Shown one piece after another: positions 23,073 to 35,690 of a stretch of DNA of 64,000 nucleotides. The stretch is from Inia geoffrensis (Eukaryota; Chordata; Mammalia; Artiodactyla; Iniidae). The stretch's first letter is position 1, and each line of letters begins with the position of its first letter. The notes under the pieces were generated by a model. It had not been told where the DNA came from. It ran no database searches and worked only from the letters and a program-made list of their open reading frames with translations. A program made the translations under genes and the position numbers. The stretch is from NCBI GenBank assembly GCA_036417435.1, contig CM070903.1, positions 52,924,001 to 52,988,000 on the forward strand. The letters run 5' to 3'.

Positions 23073-23951
23073 GACAGAAGGAAAGAAATGACAGGATGAA
23101 AAAATCCCATCTTGATCTGGACATTATATAAATATTAGAGTAATTTTTAAATGTGGATTCTTTCTCTAGATATCTAAAAGTAATGTATATCTCCTTTATA
23201 ATTGTGACAGAGACTACTGGCTCTTCACCAGATTAATTTCCTTTTACTTTTGGGCAAAGAACCAAAATCATCATTATTTGTGATCATATGAGTGAGTCCT
23301 GACCCGTTATGGAAAGGAAAGTACTGACATGCACATTTTCTCAGCCTGGCCCAGATAAACCCCTCATGCAAGATGCTCTATAGTCTTTTTGATTCATCAT
23401 TTTAATACAGACAAACAAAAAGAAAGCCATGTGTTAAAGCTGGCATAGATACAAGCAAAGAGACTGGCTCAATGAAACATTTACTAGAAGAGAGCTTCTC
23501 AGACAATCATTAACATCTATTTTGGTATTTAAATAAGTAAGAAACAAACTTTTATTATCTTCTGCCTCTAAGATATTGGGGTTTATCTGTTACTCTGGAG
23601 AGTGTTTTTTTTTAATTATAAAACTATTCTTGCTAGATAAATTCCAAAATTAGCAAACCAATTACGATAAAACCAAAATAATCAGACGCATCGCGTGAAG
23701 ACAATTATTTTGATTCAGGTAACAGAGTTTGTATTCCAAAAGAATGAAATTGACTCTCTGGAGAGTCATAAAAGTATCACTGAGCATTCACTACATGAAC
23801 ACAAACAAATAGTTGAACACTTAGATGTGGAGTTTATATTTTAAAGTTCTTGGAAAAAACTTTCAAATAAAATTTCTTACTTGCAATAATTGGTAGTAAT
23901 GTGAACTTTTCTATCACCTTAATTTCCTAAATAGGAGAGATTTTAAAAACT
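23073..23951. other. unassigned DNA
   Basis: About 0.9 kb without a repeat or gene I can name. Confidence 0.5.
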
Positions 23952-23967
23952 CTAATGTGAAAATTCT

Positions 23968-24171
23968 ATTTTTTTTTTTTTTTTTTTTTTTTTGCGGTAT
24001 GCAGGCCTCTCACTGTTGTGGCCTCTCCCGTTGCGTAGCACAGGCTCCGGACGCACAGGCTATGGGTCCAGCCATTCCGTGGCATGTGGGATTCTCCCGG
24101 ACCGGGGGCACGAACCAGTATCCCCTGCATCGGCAGGCGGACTCTCAACCACTGCACCACCAGGGAAGCCC
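23968..24171 (-). mobile_element. CHR-type SINE with small internal deletion
   Basis: Minus-oriented, with a tail of more than 20 Ts at the left. The 16-bp TSD ctaatgtgaaaattct lies at 23952-23967 and 24172-24187. Compared with the other copies it lacks about 17 bases around 24061, where 'cagcggccatggctcac' should stand. Confidence 0.96.
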
Positions 24172-24187
24172 CTAATGTGAAAATTCT

Positions 24188-24683
24188 TAAAGCCAGTTTT
24201 ACAATTTGTTTCTTCCTAAATTATTTGTTCCCTCAAAATTTAAAGATTTCATGTTTAGTTCCTTAAGTTCAAACTATAAAAAGCAAAGGTAATTTGTTAT
24301 ATTTCCTCATACAGACATTTTTCAAAATTACCATTCAATATTTTAATTACTTAAAATTACTCTGAAATTATTCCTCAAAAATATTATAAAATGCCTTATT
24401 GTAATAGAAAATCATACTTCAAGTTTGAGAAGGGAAATTTTACTCAATAATCTCTATAGTGTGTATTTGATTTATTTGAGTACTAAGCTGTTAGCCCAAA
24501 TTGCACATCATATATTATGAAAATTAAGGTCTATTTACCTAATTCTGCTCAGTTCTTTTAGATGGCTGTCATGAAGGAATGGAGTAACAGTTTGTAGTCC
24601 CAAGTAAGAATGTATTTTAAGAGTGAAAAAAGAAACCTGACATGGCTGTTTCAATGCAGCTTTATTGATACTGAAAATAAAAT
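24188..24683. other. unassigned DNA
   Basis: No repeat or gene recognised between the SINE and the inverted L1. Confidence 0.5.
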
Positions 24684-24893
24684 AGCTTTGTAGTATAGTC
24701 TGAAGTCAGGGAGCCTGATTCCTCCAGCTCCATTTTTTTTTTTTTTCAAGATTGTTATGGCTATTTGGGGTCTTTTGAGTTTCCATACAAATTGTAAACA
24801 TTTTTGTTCTAACTCTGTGAAGAATGGCATTGGTAATTTGACAGGGATTGCATTGAATCTATAGATTGCTTTGGGTAGTATAGTCATTTTCAC
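24651..24893 (-). pseudogene. L1 ORF2 fragment in the inverted segment
   Basis: An open frame of 80 codons with [23 protein letters not shown] and the motif [17 protein letters not shown], all from the part of L1 ORF2 that follows the reverse-transcriptase core. The last 12 or so residues are flanking sequence past the L1 edge at 24684. A neighbouring minus frame (24859-25086) carries the preceding part in a shifted frame. Confidence 0.85.
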
Positions 24894-25006
24894 AATATTG
24901 ATTCTTCCAATCTAAGATCATGGTATATCGCCATCTGCTTGTGTCACCTTTGATTTCTTTCATCAGTGTCTTCCAGGTTTCTGAGCACAGGTCTTTTGAC
25001 TCCTTT
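24684..25006 (-). mobile_element. inverted 5' segment of a twin-primed L1
   Basis: On the minus strand this encodes L1 ORF2 from about the 'LMKEIK' region to '[10 protein letters not shown]'. The adjoining plus-strand segment starts with the next part of ORF2 (tactggcacaaaaac, the WYWHKN region). The two pieces are therefore one insertion whose 5' part was flipped, with only about 20 bases missing at the junction, as twin priming produces. Confidence 0.9.
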
Positions 25007-26485
25007 GGTACTGGCACAAAAACACAAATATAGAGCAATGGTACAGGATAGAAAGCCCAGACATAAACCCACACATCTATGGTCACCTAATCTATGACAA
25101 AGGAGGCAAGGACATACAATAAAGAAAAGTCAGCCTCTTCAATAAGTGGTGCTGGGAAAACTGGACAGCTACATGTAAAAGAATGAAATGAGAACACTCC
25201 CTAACACTATACACAAAAATAAACTCAAAATGGATTAAAGACCTGAATGTAAGACCAGGCACTCTAAAACTCTTAGAGGAGGAAAAACACTCTTTGACAT
25301 AAATCACAGCAAGATCTTTTTTGATCCACCCCCTAGAGTAATGAAAATAAAAAACAAATGGGACCTAATGAAACTTCAAAGCTTTTGCACAGCAAAGGAA
25401 ACCATAAACAAGATAAAAAGATAACCCTCAGAATGGGAGAAAATATTTGCAAATGAAGCAACTAACAAAGGATTAATCTCCAAAATATGCAAACAGCTCA
25501 TGCATCTCAATATCAAAAAGACAAACAACGTAATCAAAAAATGGGCAGAAGACCTAAATAGACATTTCTCCAAAGAAGACATACAGGTGGCCAAGAGGCA
25601 CATGAAAAGATGCTCAACATCACTAATTATTATAGAAATACAATTCAAAACTACCATGAGGTATCACCCCACACAGGTAAGAATGGGCATCACCAGAAAA
25701 TCTACAAACAACAAACGCTGGAGAGGGTGAGGAGAAAAGGGAAGCCTCTTGCACTGTTGGTGGGAATGTAAATTGATACAGCCACTATGGAGAGCAGTAT
25801 GGAGATTCCTTAAAAAACTATAAATAGAACTATCATATGACCCAGCAATCCTACTACTGAGCATATACCCTAAGAAAACCATAATTCAAAAAGACTTGTA
25901 CCACAATGTTCATTGCAGCACTATTTACGATAGCCAGGACATGGAAGCAACCTAAATGTCCAATGACAGATGAATGGATAAAGAAGATGTGGTACATATA
26001 TACAATGGAATATTACTCAGTCATAAAAAGGAACAAAATTGGGTCATTTGTAGAGATGGGGATGGATTTAGAGTCTGTCATACAGAGTGAAGTAAGTCAG
26101 AAAGAAAAAAACAAATATCATATATTAACACATATGTGGAATCTAGAAAAATGTTACAGGTGAACCTATTTGCAGGGCAGGAATAGAGATGCAGACATAG
26201 AAAATCGTTGTGTGGACACAGGGTGCAGGGGGTGTGGGATGAACTGGGAGATCAGGATTGACATATACACACTACCATGTGTAAAATTGATAGCTAGTGG
26301 GAACCTGCTGTATAGCACAGGGAGCTCACCTTGGTGCTCTCTGATGACCTAGATAGGTGGGATGAGGGAGGGTGGTGGGAGGTCCAAGAGGGAGGGGATA
26401 TAGGTATACATATAGCTGATTCACTTCATTGTACAACAAGAACTATCACAACATAGTAAAGCAGCTATACTCTAATTTTTAAAAA
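25007..26485 (+). mobile_element. 3' segment of the twin-primed L1
   Basis: Plus-oriented continuation: the rest of ORF2 (to about 26150), then the 3' UTR with 'agctgattcacttcattg' and a short degenerate A-rich end (about 26475-26486). A possible decayed TSD is tactgaaaataaaat at the left (about 24669-24683) against tacatgaaaaacaaag at the right (about 26487-26502). Confidence 0.92.
25500..26163 (+). pseudogene. L1 ORF2 C-terminal remnants
   Basis: Two frames survive, 25500-25730 (76 codons: [23 protein letters not shown]) and 25906-26163 (85 codons: [36 protein letters not shown]). Between them the frame shifts and a TGA replaces the second Gly of the CWRGCGEK region (about 25729). This copy gives the intact order used to size the deletion in the L1 at 38.9-45.5 kb. 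Confidence 0.85.
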
Positions 26486-26502
26486 GTACATGAAAAACAA
26501 AG

Positions 26503-27129
26503 AAAAATTATTTCACTTTGTTTTTAACAGTTAAAATGTGTGTGCATCAAACTTCTCTGATCTGCATCCTACCAGTGGCTTCTCCCTTTAATCCTAAGTC
26601 TTAAGTTTGAAACTTAAGTACTGATTTAGAGTTGCATTCAGCATTGGACTGAGGTTCAGAAATGGGATAAGGTTGTTATTTACTCATATTACTTGGTAAT
26701 AAAAATGTGAAAAATCTAATGCTCAAATATATTTATTATCTAGGAAGCTTTACTTTTTAAACATATCCCAAACAGATTACTTTTCACCACCTCCACTGCA
26801 CCATTCTGATCTAGTTTTCATACCTTCTTGCCTGAACTACTCTGAAAGTGTCTTGCTTATCTTACTTCAATCTTACCTCCTATGCTAAGTCAACATACAA
26901 CATTCTTTTAAAAAGGATATATATTAATTAATTAATAATAAATTAATTCCAGTTTGTCTACTACTCATATTATCCCTTGACTTCCCATAAACTTATAAAG
27001 AAGTCAGAACTCTGATGCCAAGAACTTCAATCATTACATGATAAGGTCACTGGCTTACGCCTCTGACTGTATCCCCTATGACTCCTTCCATTTTTACCCT
27101 ATAAAATCCACACTGGCCACCTAATTGTT
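26503..27129. other. unassigned DNA
   Basis: About 0.6 kb with no named repeat. A short attaatta-rich patch lies at about 26922-26950. Confidence 0.5.
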
Positions 27130-28125
27130 TCTTTTTTTTTCTTTTTCTTTTTTGACCCGCTTTATTGAAGCATACATTACACACCACAAACCTGCCCGTT
27201 TTAAGTACACATTTTGACGATTTTAGTAAATTTATATTACTATGCAACTATCAACTCAGCCTAGTCCTAGAACATTTTCTTCATTGCAAAAATGTTATTT
27301 GTGCCCATGTGCAGTCAATTCCTATTCCCACCCACAGTTCCAAGAGACCATTGATTTACTTTTTGTATCTATAATTTTTCCCTTTCTGGTAAATGAATAT
27401 AAATACAAACATGCAATATATCACCTATTGCATCTGGCTTCTTTCATTTAGCCTAACGTTTTTGAGGCCTACCTATATTGTAGCATATAACAATTCAGTC
27501 ATTTTTATTGCTGACTGGTATCCATGTATATTTTACATTTTGTGCTTCCGTTTACCGCTTCATGGACATCTCTAACTTTTGCCTCTTATTGATAATGCTG
27601 ATATGATTATTAATATCCGAGTCTTTGTATGGACATAGTTTTTTCATTTTTCTTTGGTAGATAACTAGGAATGAAATGACTGGGTCATAAGATAAGTGTA
27701 TGTTTAACTTTCCAAGAAACTGCCAAACTGTTTTCCAAAGCAACTGTACCATTTTACATTCCCACCAGCAACATTGTAAGAATCTTGCTTCTCCACAGTC
27801 TAGCAACACTTGGTATTGCTAGTTGGGTGTTTTATTGATTTTTTTAGCCATTCCAGTGTGTATGTGATATCGTTATAGTTTAATTTGCATTTCTCTAATG
27901 ATTAATTATGTTTAAAATATTTTTATGTGTTCAGTTACCATTGCTACATCTGCTTTGGTGAAGTGTCTCAAATCTTTTGACCATTTTTTTAAAAATTGGG
28001 CTGTCTTCTTATTAACTTATGTGTTCTTTGTATATTCTGGATGTATGTCCTTTATCAGATATATAATTTCTGATTATTTTTTCTCCATCTGTAGCTTCTC
28101 TTTTCATTTTGTATTTTTCATTTTG
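27130..28125 (-). mobile_element. L1M 3' UTR and ORF2 end, minus strand
   Basis: It begins with a T-rich tail at 27127-27153 and 'gctttattgaagcatac', then 'acacattttgacgattttag', the antisense start of many L1M 3' ends. Further on 'aaactgccaaactgttttcc' and 'tttgcatttctctaatgatta' are antisense ORF2-end and 3' UTR pieces. A minus frame at 27552-27809 holds a decayed ORF2 C-terminus (FLQCCWWECK, LWKTVWQFL). Confidence 0.88.
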
Positions 28126-28189
28126 ATGACGTCTTAACTCCTTTCTGAGCCAATATTCTCTATCTTCCTCACTCTTCTTTTAGCTATGA

Positions 28190-28290
28190 ATGACCTGTCT
28201 CTAGCTCTCATTCCCTCATTTCCTTTGGGTATCAACTCAAATGTCACCTTCTCAAAAAGTTCTTTGTCTGACATCCCTTCTTGGTGATTA
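28190..28290 (+). repeat. L2 LINE fragment, left part
   Basis: 'ctcattccctcatttcct', 'aactcaaatgtcaccttctc' and 'gacatcccttc' are the well-known L2 3'-region phrases. The L2 text resumes at 28655, so another element separates the halves. Confidence 0.7.
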
Positions 28291-28294
28291 TTAG

Positions 28295-28652
28295 TGCTGG
28301 TGAAAACATACTTAGGTCTGCCTACTTTCTGGCTACCCTCTGATTGGGTGGACCACGAGTTAGTTCTGGGCAATGAGTTACAAGTGGAAGAGAGATGTGT
28401 CACACTGCTTTCTAGATCAAGTCCCTCCAGGACTCTCTTTTCCCTTTAGCACAATGACCAACAACATGCAAGATGGTGCCTGATTCTTCAGTCTGGGTTA
28501 CTGAATGATTTTAATAATCAGAGTTTGGTGCCAAACTACAATGTACATATAATATGAACAGGAAACTTATGTTTTTAAAGCCACTACGCTTTGGAGGTTT
28601 ATTCGTTACTGTAGCATATTCCTATTGATATGCCTTCCCAAAGAATTTTCCA
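28295..28652 (+). mobile_element. old interspersed element inserted in L2, family unassigned
   Basis: It lies exactly between two parts of one L2 copy, so it is an insertion. It contains 'aagatggtgcctgattcttc', 'taaagccactacgctttgg' and 'cgttactgtagcatattcc'. Such endings occur in several old mammalian LTR or DNA repeats, but I cannot name the family. No TSD is legible. Confidence 0.45.
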
Positions 28653-28835
28653 TGGAAATTATTTATCCCTTTACCCAGCTTTTTCTTTATAGAATTTAGT
28701 ACTGGACACGTGTCTGCCTTGCCCATGAGCATATGTGGTGGGGATATAATTTGGTTCACTGCTATATCCTTAGCACCTATATGAGAGCCTTTCACATAAT
28801 AGATACCTATTAAATATATGTTAAATGAATAACTA
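28653..28835 (+). repeat. L2 LINE fragment, right part
   Basis: Continues the L2 of 28190-28290: 'tgtctgccttgcccatg', 'cactgctatatccttagcacc', 'gcctttcacataatagatac' and a gttaaatgaataac end, which is the conserved L2 3' terminus. Confidence 0.75.
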
Positions 28836-29424
28836 TGACTCTACATCGAGAGGTGTGCTAAATTGGGCACATCAAAATATAACACATTGTTTAAAACAGT
28901 TTCTGAAAATGTTGCCAGGTTTTATTTTGTTCTAGTTATTTACTAAAAGCAGCAAAGTTCAAATATACTTATAATTGGATTTTCATTGCTAAAAGTTCCT
29001 GTCTTTGATAAAATTTGTATGTAAAACACTAAACCAATTGAGAATTATTTAACTCTTCTAAAACTGCTACTCCATGCACTGTATACACTGCTTATTAAGC
29101 AGAGAACTTGGGCCAGTGCTTTCAGGTGTAAATATATGTTAGTCCTGCAATATCTTTTAATCTTGCCAGCTATGGCAAGGTGCCTGATTTTACCTTGCTG
29201 TCTCAGCATCTTTTCTTTATTTTGGTTCTTCAGTCTGCTGATTACGATGTGTCTCATGTTAATTTGCAGTAGATTGATCATGTCAACTATTCTTTTTCCT
29301 TTCATTATAAATGGGTATCTTGACTGGGCTGGAGAAGGAACATGAAAGTTGCTGTTCCACGGAATTCAGATCTCAGGTCTATGTCTATTCCTCCCTAGAC
29401 ACCCAGGACACTTCCTCCTGAGGG
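28836..29424. other. unassigned DNA
   Basis: No repeat or gene recognised. A plus frame of 69 codons (29136-29345) shows no domain. Confidence 0.5.
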
Positions 29425-29790
29425 GCTGTACACTTTTTGCCCTCTCTGCCTGGAATGATCTCCTCCTGGATATCTTTGCCCGCTGCCTCATTTTCTTCAC
29501 GTCTTGGCTCAAATGTGCCCTTCATGTGCAGGCTCTCCCTGGTCATTCTGTGGAAAACTTAAAGTCATCCTAACTCCTAGCATGACCTGTAGTCCTACTT
29601 GTTTTATTTATCTCTTTAGTACTTACTGCCATCTGACATGTTATTTTTTATTTGTTTATCCTATCATTACTGTAGAGAGAAAGCTATATGAATTAACAAA
29701 TTTCTCTTTTTATAAATTATTGTATTCTCTATGCCTACATCATTGCCAGGCACATAGTGAACAATGAATAAATATGTTGAGTGGATGAAC
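29425..29790 (+). repeat. L2 LINE 3' end
   Basis: 'ctctctgcctggaatgatct', 'cttggctcaaatgtgccc', 'ttactgccatctgacatg' and the terminal 'caggcacatagtgaac...aataaat...tgagtggatgaa' follow the L2 order. Overlapping frames of 74-87 codons are chance. This is a second L2 copy, about 0.6 kb from the split one. Confidence 0.8.
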
Positions 29791-32244
29791 TGACTTAATC
29801 AAATAAGAACTGAGCTACTTTCTGAAGGGGTAGGCAGAGGAGATGGGGCCTGAAGACTTTCCACAATGATGTCCAGACATATATACATATGTTTACTAGA
29901 CTGGAATATCCTGACAGAGGAAAAATTTCAGAGTGTACTGAGAGAAAACTCATTCTCAGGAGGGATACACTGACAAAGCCTGAGAACACAGCCAAAGACT
30001 GAGATTAACCATGAATGGTAGTCCTCCTCCAGCATAAAATCCACCTACCTTTGGACAAAGTGGTAACACTATTTTGTTATAAAAGATGTTGAAAAGAATT
30101 GTCAAAACAGCCCCATCATACTTATATCTGTAACACTTGGAGCGCTTATGAAACTTTGCTTTGAGACTTGAAGACTTCCCCTCACTTCATTAGAGCAATT
30201 ATGAATGAGTCAGGCCTTCATGTCCATGGATGATAGCTGACAGTGATAGGTGAGTGAATTTACGCTCTACCAGAACCAGCTCTCAAAAGATGTAGCAGAT
30301 TTATACTCCACTACCACCTGGGTTTGTACTCATAAAGACAGCAGTGTTATGGCAAAGAGCTCCATCTCTGTGGAAATGAGATTGCAGAACACACACCTGA
30401 CTAACTGTGAAAGTACCTGAAAAATCTCCATCACATATCCACTGGCCACACCGAACCTCCCATAGTCTTCTGTGAAAGTTCTCAAGAGCAACAAAGAAGG
30501 CAATTTTCCTGTTGACTTCTCAGCAGTGCCAATCACAGATATATGTGATTGAAGCACAAGAACCTGCTTCTGGTTCCACTGGCACTGGACGTGGTTTATT
30601 TCAGGTTACACCCATATGTACAAGATGAGGATGTATTTAGCCATACCATCAAATATTGAAGGCAGTGATGCTCTAGCTGAGCGAGCACCACTGTGGAAAT
30701 GTTAGGAACTTCTGGGATAACTATTCACACTCAAAAGCAAAGAGAAACAATCAGAAGAGAACTCTGGAGACTTGGGGTTCCTGAAATTACTTGGGATAGG
30801 GGAAGAAACTGTATTTTAAAAAGTCAGTATTCCTTCAATCATGAAGAAAGTGACAAAGAACCTTTTATGTTTGGGGATCAAAAACGTAGCCACAAACAAG
30901 TGAATACAGACAGTTGAAGCACAATAGAAGTTACAGTAAATGCTCAGGAATCTATTCTTTACATGTTTATAGTTCATATATTAAACTTAAGAGTTTAATT
31001 AACTGAATTCCTATAACCTGGCTGCTACCAAAGCTAACATTCTACTGCACACATACAGGCAATGTCTTAGATTCTACCTTAGGGAAGTATCCTCCTCAAT
31101 TTAATACTGGAAAATATACATTTTAACTGTTTTTTTTCTTAAAAATGTTGCCTGCTGTGGCATAAGGGCCGGTGGTTAGGGGGCTTTAAAATACTCTGGA
31201 GGTTTGGGTTGGAAAACTAAAGCTTCTAAGCAAGTAACATTACTTAGTTTTCTTCGGTGCCCATAAATTATTACTGTGATAACTTCTATGTCATACACTA
31301 TTAAACAATCCTGCTACATGCAACAGTCCTCAATTTGACTTCTGGTTAATCATTTAATCTCACTATATTTGTAATGCTGGCATGAAAGAATGGAAAGTAA
31401 TATTATTACTACCTCTTCCCTCAGTATAGATTTATCTCCATCCTGATCATTACATCACCTCCATTAGCACTTTTGCCAATAAAAAGCTAAGTACACTCAA
31501 CCCACATTTTCCCTTATATGGGTACTCCACCTTGAACATAATCTGGAGTGAATTTTAGCCATTTAACCAACCCCTATTATTTCTAGGGATACAGAGTGTA
31601 TTTCCTTGTTTCTTCCTACTCTATTTATATCTGTTTAAACTCAGCCTCTGAAAAATTAGGCCAGGGGTTAACTTGAAGTTATTTGGCACTGGAATAGAAC
31701 TCAGGTATACACAAGAGAAGACCTCCAGTTCAAATAATTAGGTAAATCCAAAAGTTATTGCAAAAAATCTAGAATCTAAAATGACAGAAGGAAATTAGTT
31801 TAGTCACCAAAGTTGAGAAAAGAGAGTCCAGGATTCACATTCAGGATAGAACCTCTGTAATCAGTGAACTATTTTAATTAAGAGGTGGGAGAAAATGATG
31901 AAGACTGAAGGTAATTAAACAAAAGGCTAGGGCCTCATCTAGCCTGTAGTTCTTACTTAAAGGTAAATTTAGACATGGTGCATAAGTGAATTGGCCTGAT
32001 TTAAAAGGCCAGATGCAAAGCTAACATTGACACTCATATAGTTAGACATCTTTGTATAGCTATTTGATGCAGAAGAATCAAAATGTGAACAGACTTGTTT
32101 TAATCATTGAAAATGTATGCAAACAATCAGAGTTGATCACCGTGGTCTCATCTCTAAAAGTAAAAATAATAATAGGCCAGGAATGCGAAGAATCAGGAAA
32201 CATGTTGGGGGATTGGAGTTAATCTCAAAAATGGAGAGGAAATG
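29791..32244. other. 2.4 kb of unassigned DNA
   Basis: The longest clearly repeat-free stretch so far. In 30.0-30.7 kb the plus frame starting at 30301 has stop-free runs of about 40 codons separated by single stops, and a minus frame covers 30330-30557. No protein family is recognised. Either this is chance, or it is a decayed coding-derived piece that I cannot identify. Confidence 0.4.
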
Positions 32245-32400
32245 TCTGTTCATTCACTTTTTCATTTATTCAACAAATATTTTTGAATGTCTATCAATGT
32301 CAGATAGAGACATCTATTACATAGTTTATTTGGCATTGCTTTTTATTAAACCTGAAGTTAATAGTTTGATTTTAAACCCAACTTAAATATGCCAGACTTT
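32245..32400 (-). repeat. L2/MIR-type 3' fragment, tentative
   Basis: 'ttcattcactttttcatt' followed by 'tattcaacaaatattttt' is the antisense form of the shared L2/MIR 3' tail. Beyond that the match fades. Confidence 0.5.
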
Positions 32401-35400
32401 TTAAAAGGGAGAAAAACAATTGTAAGAAAAGAGACCATACCAAAATGTTTGGTATCTACCTACCTATATTTCCTTGAAAAATGCCTATCAATTTATTATT
32501 TGAAAGGGAGAAGATGATTGAGATAGGAATATTCTAGAGCCTCATTCCCTTTAATATCTGCTAAGGAAAACGTTATCATTGCCTGATAGGCAATGACCAA
32601 TATTTCCTCTATATGTGCATGTGTGTGTGTATATATACACCCACATACACGCTCAAGTCTTATTCAAGAAGAGTGGCCTGAAGGAAGGGAGCACTAGACA
32701 TGGATTTGAATTTGGGAAATTGCATTAGAAAGAGCTGAGATTGACTGAAAGAGAAGTAGGGGCAAAGAAAAGGGAGGAGAGAAACAAAGCTGGCTAGGCT
32801 GAGGTCAGAGATAGATTTTGGAGGAGTGGATTAGAGAATGACTCACCTACAGGGAGAGGAACAAATAGATTTTACAAAGTTTTTCTAGAAATGCAAATAA
32901 AATGTAAAGATACTTTTTTTTATTGTTATGAATTGCCTCTTCAAAGTGATTTCCTTAAGACACTGGGCTCCTTGGTGTGTATAGGGATTATAATAATAAG
33001 GAAGATAGCATAAAAAGAAAAATAATGTGACTCTAGCATTTTAAAAAGATTACAGAATATATTTCAATGTTTTGCATTCTATATTCTTTTTTTCCCCTTT
33101 GAAGTGAATAATCAAGAATTTATGTTTTGTACCTGTCCTACACTACTACACTTTTACAAAGGAAATGTTTCTAAGTGATTAGACAACATAAGCATTTGCA
33201 GGCTCTGTAATACATTTTAATAGGGAGATGTCAATTTAACTATAAAAGCATGAAACCTCTTGTTTTCAATTCATTTTGCTTTTAATCCTTCCAAGAAAAA
33301 GAGTTTTAAATGGGGAAGTTTTAAAGTATTTGCAATATTTGAGTGTCCTTAGTTTAAAAATATGTATACATATTTTTTTACTAAGTAAATTATTTTGTCC
33401 TACAGAGTCAGTAAAGAGGCTAAAATAATGATCCTGTTGACTTTATATAATTAAAAATAACCATATTTTAAATCCTGGCATATACTTAGCTCAATTCCAA
33501 GTATCACCTAAAATCTTATCCTCAGCTGTTGTCATTTGGGCTCTGTTTACTCCTACAAAATATTTACCGTGTTGATAAAGAGAAGAGAATGGGACCTAGC
33601 AAAAGCAAATGAATGCCACAGTTCACACGCCATTTAAAAGTCTAAATACTGAGGTACAGCCAGCATTAGATGTCACCAAATACCATCATTCAGTTTAAAT
33701 CTGCACTTGAATGTGACATTAGCCCTCCTCTATGGTTAAAATTCCATAGGGTGATTAGGAGGAGGGAGCTTCTCAGCAAGATAGATTGCTGCTTTCATCC
33801 CAATTAGATTGCTGCTTTCATCCAGTCATTTCATGATAATCCATTATAGTGAATTCACAGTAAAGATTCATAAGAGATACATAGCAGCTGCCTTTTCAAC
33901 CTCAAAAGCTTCACTTTTAGAAATTCTACCTCATTAGAGAGGATAGAATTATGTCTTTATTAAGCATCACAAACTGATTGTATGGTTTGGATTGATAAAA
34001 TAACCAATTTCTTGCCAAATACTTCTACTCTTAAGGTTTTAACTAAAACATACTTTCAAAGGGGATAAAGGCCCCATCTGTGATTCTGATTCATTTCATG
34101 TTAACTCATCTATATGTTAAATTATGGGACACATTTGTATTTCATGAAATCTTCTGCTGTTTATTTCTTACAATCATGATTATGTACTTTTGCCTGTATA
34201 AGCTATTTTTAATTCCATACCGATAGCTACAGAAGATATTTGATGTTATCTTCAGTGCTTAAAAATGTTCTAAATTTAATAGTTCATACTTGGATCGGTT
34301 ACTACAAAAGAATTTGTTAACCCTGAAGCTTTAGAAACATTATTATGAAGTTATAGAAATTATTATTTTTTGCCTAAAGTGTATCTAGACTAGTGAAAAG
34401 AATCAAGGGAGGTAAAAGATGAGTTCCTACTCTTGAGTCAGTGATCCTCTATTACCACTATCTTCTTTAAAAGGATTCAAAACTGGCATTTATCACTGGA
34501 TATACTGTGTCACATAATTCACAAATGTGGCAATATTGTTAAGTCATATACTTTCCCAATAAGTTACTGCATGATTACAAAGAAAAAAGAACTGGATAGT
34601 TATACACCAAAATGTTAATTAGGAATTGTTGCTAGATTACTTGTCTTTGTTTTCTCTATTGTTTCTTCTTTGTTTCTAAACTGAAGACTTACAACATAAA
34701 TAATAAAAATTTAAAATTCTTCTAGTCATCTCCACATTAGAATAGCCTAAGAGAAACTAATGATTTTGATATATACTTTAGAAAACAGGAAACAGGTAAA
34801 TACATATTAAATCTCCTCAGGTTTTCCACTAGTTCATGATATTTTTAACAGCCTGGTAAATGAAAATGTAAAATGCTTTAAATTTACTTGAAAACTGCGA
34901 AGTAAAAAACTGGAAAATTATATTATCAAAAAATGACTCACAATGTAAGGAATATGTCATATTTATAAGTACTTTATATTTGTTAAATTTGGTTTTTATA
35001 CCATTCAAATTTCCTATGTTATAACTCACACCCTTATGTCTTCTGCACACAGAATTCAGAATTTTGTTCCAGCAGACAAACAAACATTTCAAGATTTACC
35101 ATCTTTGCATTTTGCTGTATTATTTTTAAGCAAATATAAAACAACAGAAAAGAATGTGTTGTGCTAGTGATAAAAGGTATGCCTCTTAAACTTAATATAG
35201 TTGAGATAATGATTGATCATCAGATATGCCAAATGTGAAAATCATTAGGTGTGAAAAAACTTCAGACAGTCATAAGACTTAAGCTTGTCAAATGTAGATT
35301 TAAATGTGGATTAGAAAAACAAAAGTTAAAGCATAGGTTTGAAAGCCTGGATATATCATCAAAGATCCTAAGAGATAAGGTATAATTAAGGAAATTATAG

Positions 35401-35544
35401 TATTTCAAGTCATCTCAGTAAAGAATCTTCTTTGTATAACATGTAAATATATTTTCTAACTTATATTTAAATTTCCCTTACATTTGCAAATAGGCTCATG
35501 GAAATTTTGCTGTATCGTATGATCATGAAGTTATTCCACCACTG
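32401..35544. other. 3.1 kb of unassigned DNA
   Basis: No named repeat. A small mixed tg/ta simple patch lies at about 32613-32640 and a 23-bp tandem duplication at 33782. Frames are short and random. Confidence 0.5.
33782..33823. repeat. short tandem duplication (23-bp unit)
   Basis: tagattgctgctttcatcc occurs at 33782-33800 and again, without change, at 33805-33823, spaced by caat. This is a local slip or repair duplication. Confidence 0.95.
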
Positions 35545-35690
35545 TCTTGAAAGTAAGATATTATTTTCTTAATTTCACAAAGGAAGAAACTGAAGAGACT
35601 TGCTTAAGATACATAGCAATAGACAGAATGAAGAGTAAAATCCTTGTCTTTCTGTTTCCAAAAGCAGGCTTTTTCTATTACAACATTCTT
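35545..35690 (+). repeat. MIR remnant
   Basis: 'tattattttcttaatttcac' then 'gaagaaactgaagagacttg' then 'atacatagcaata' follows the MIR core order (ttttacagatgaggaaactgag, then cttgcccaaggtcac). Confidence 0.6.
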
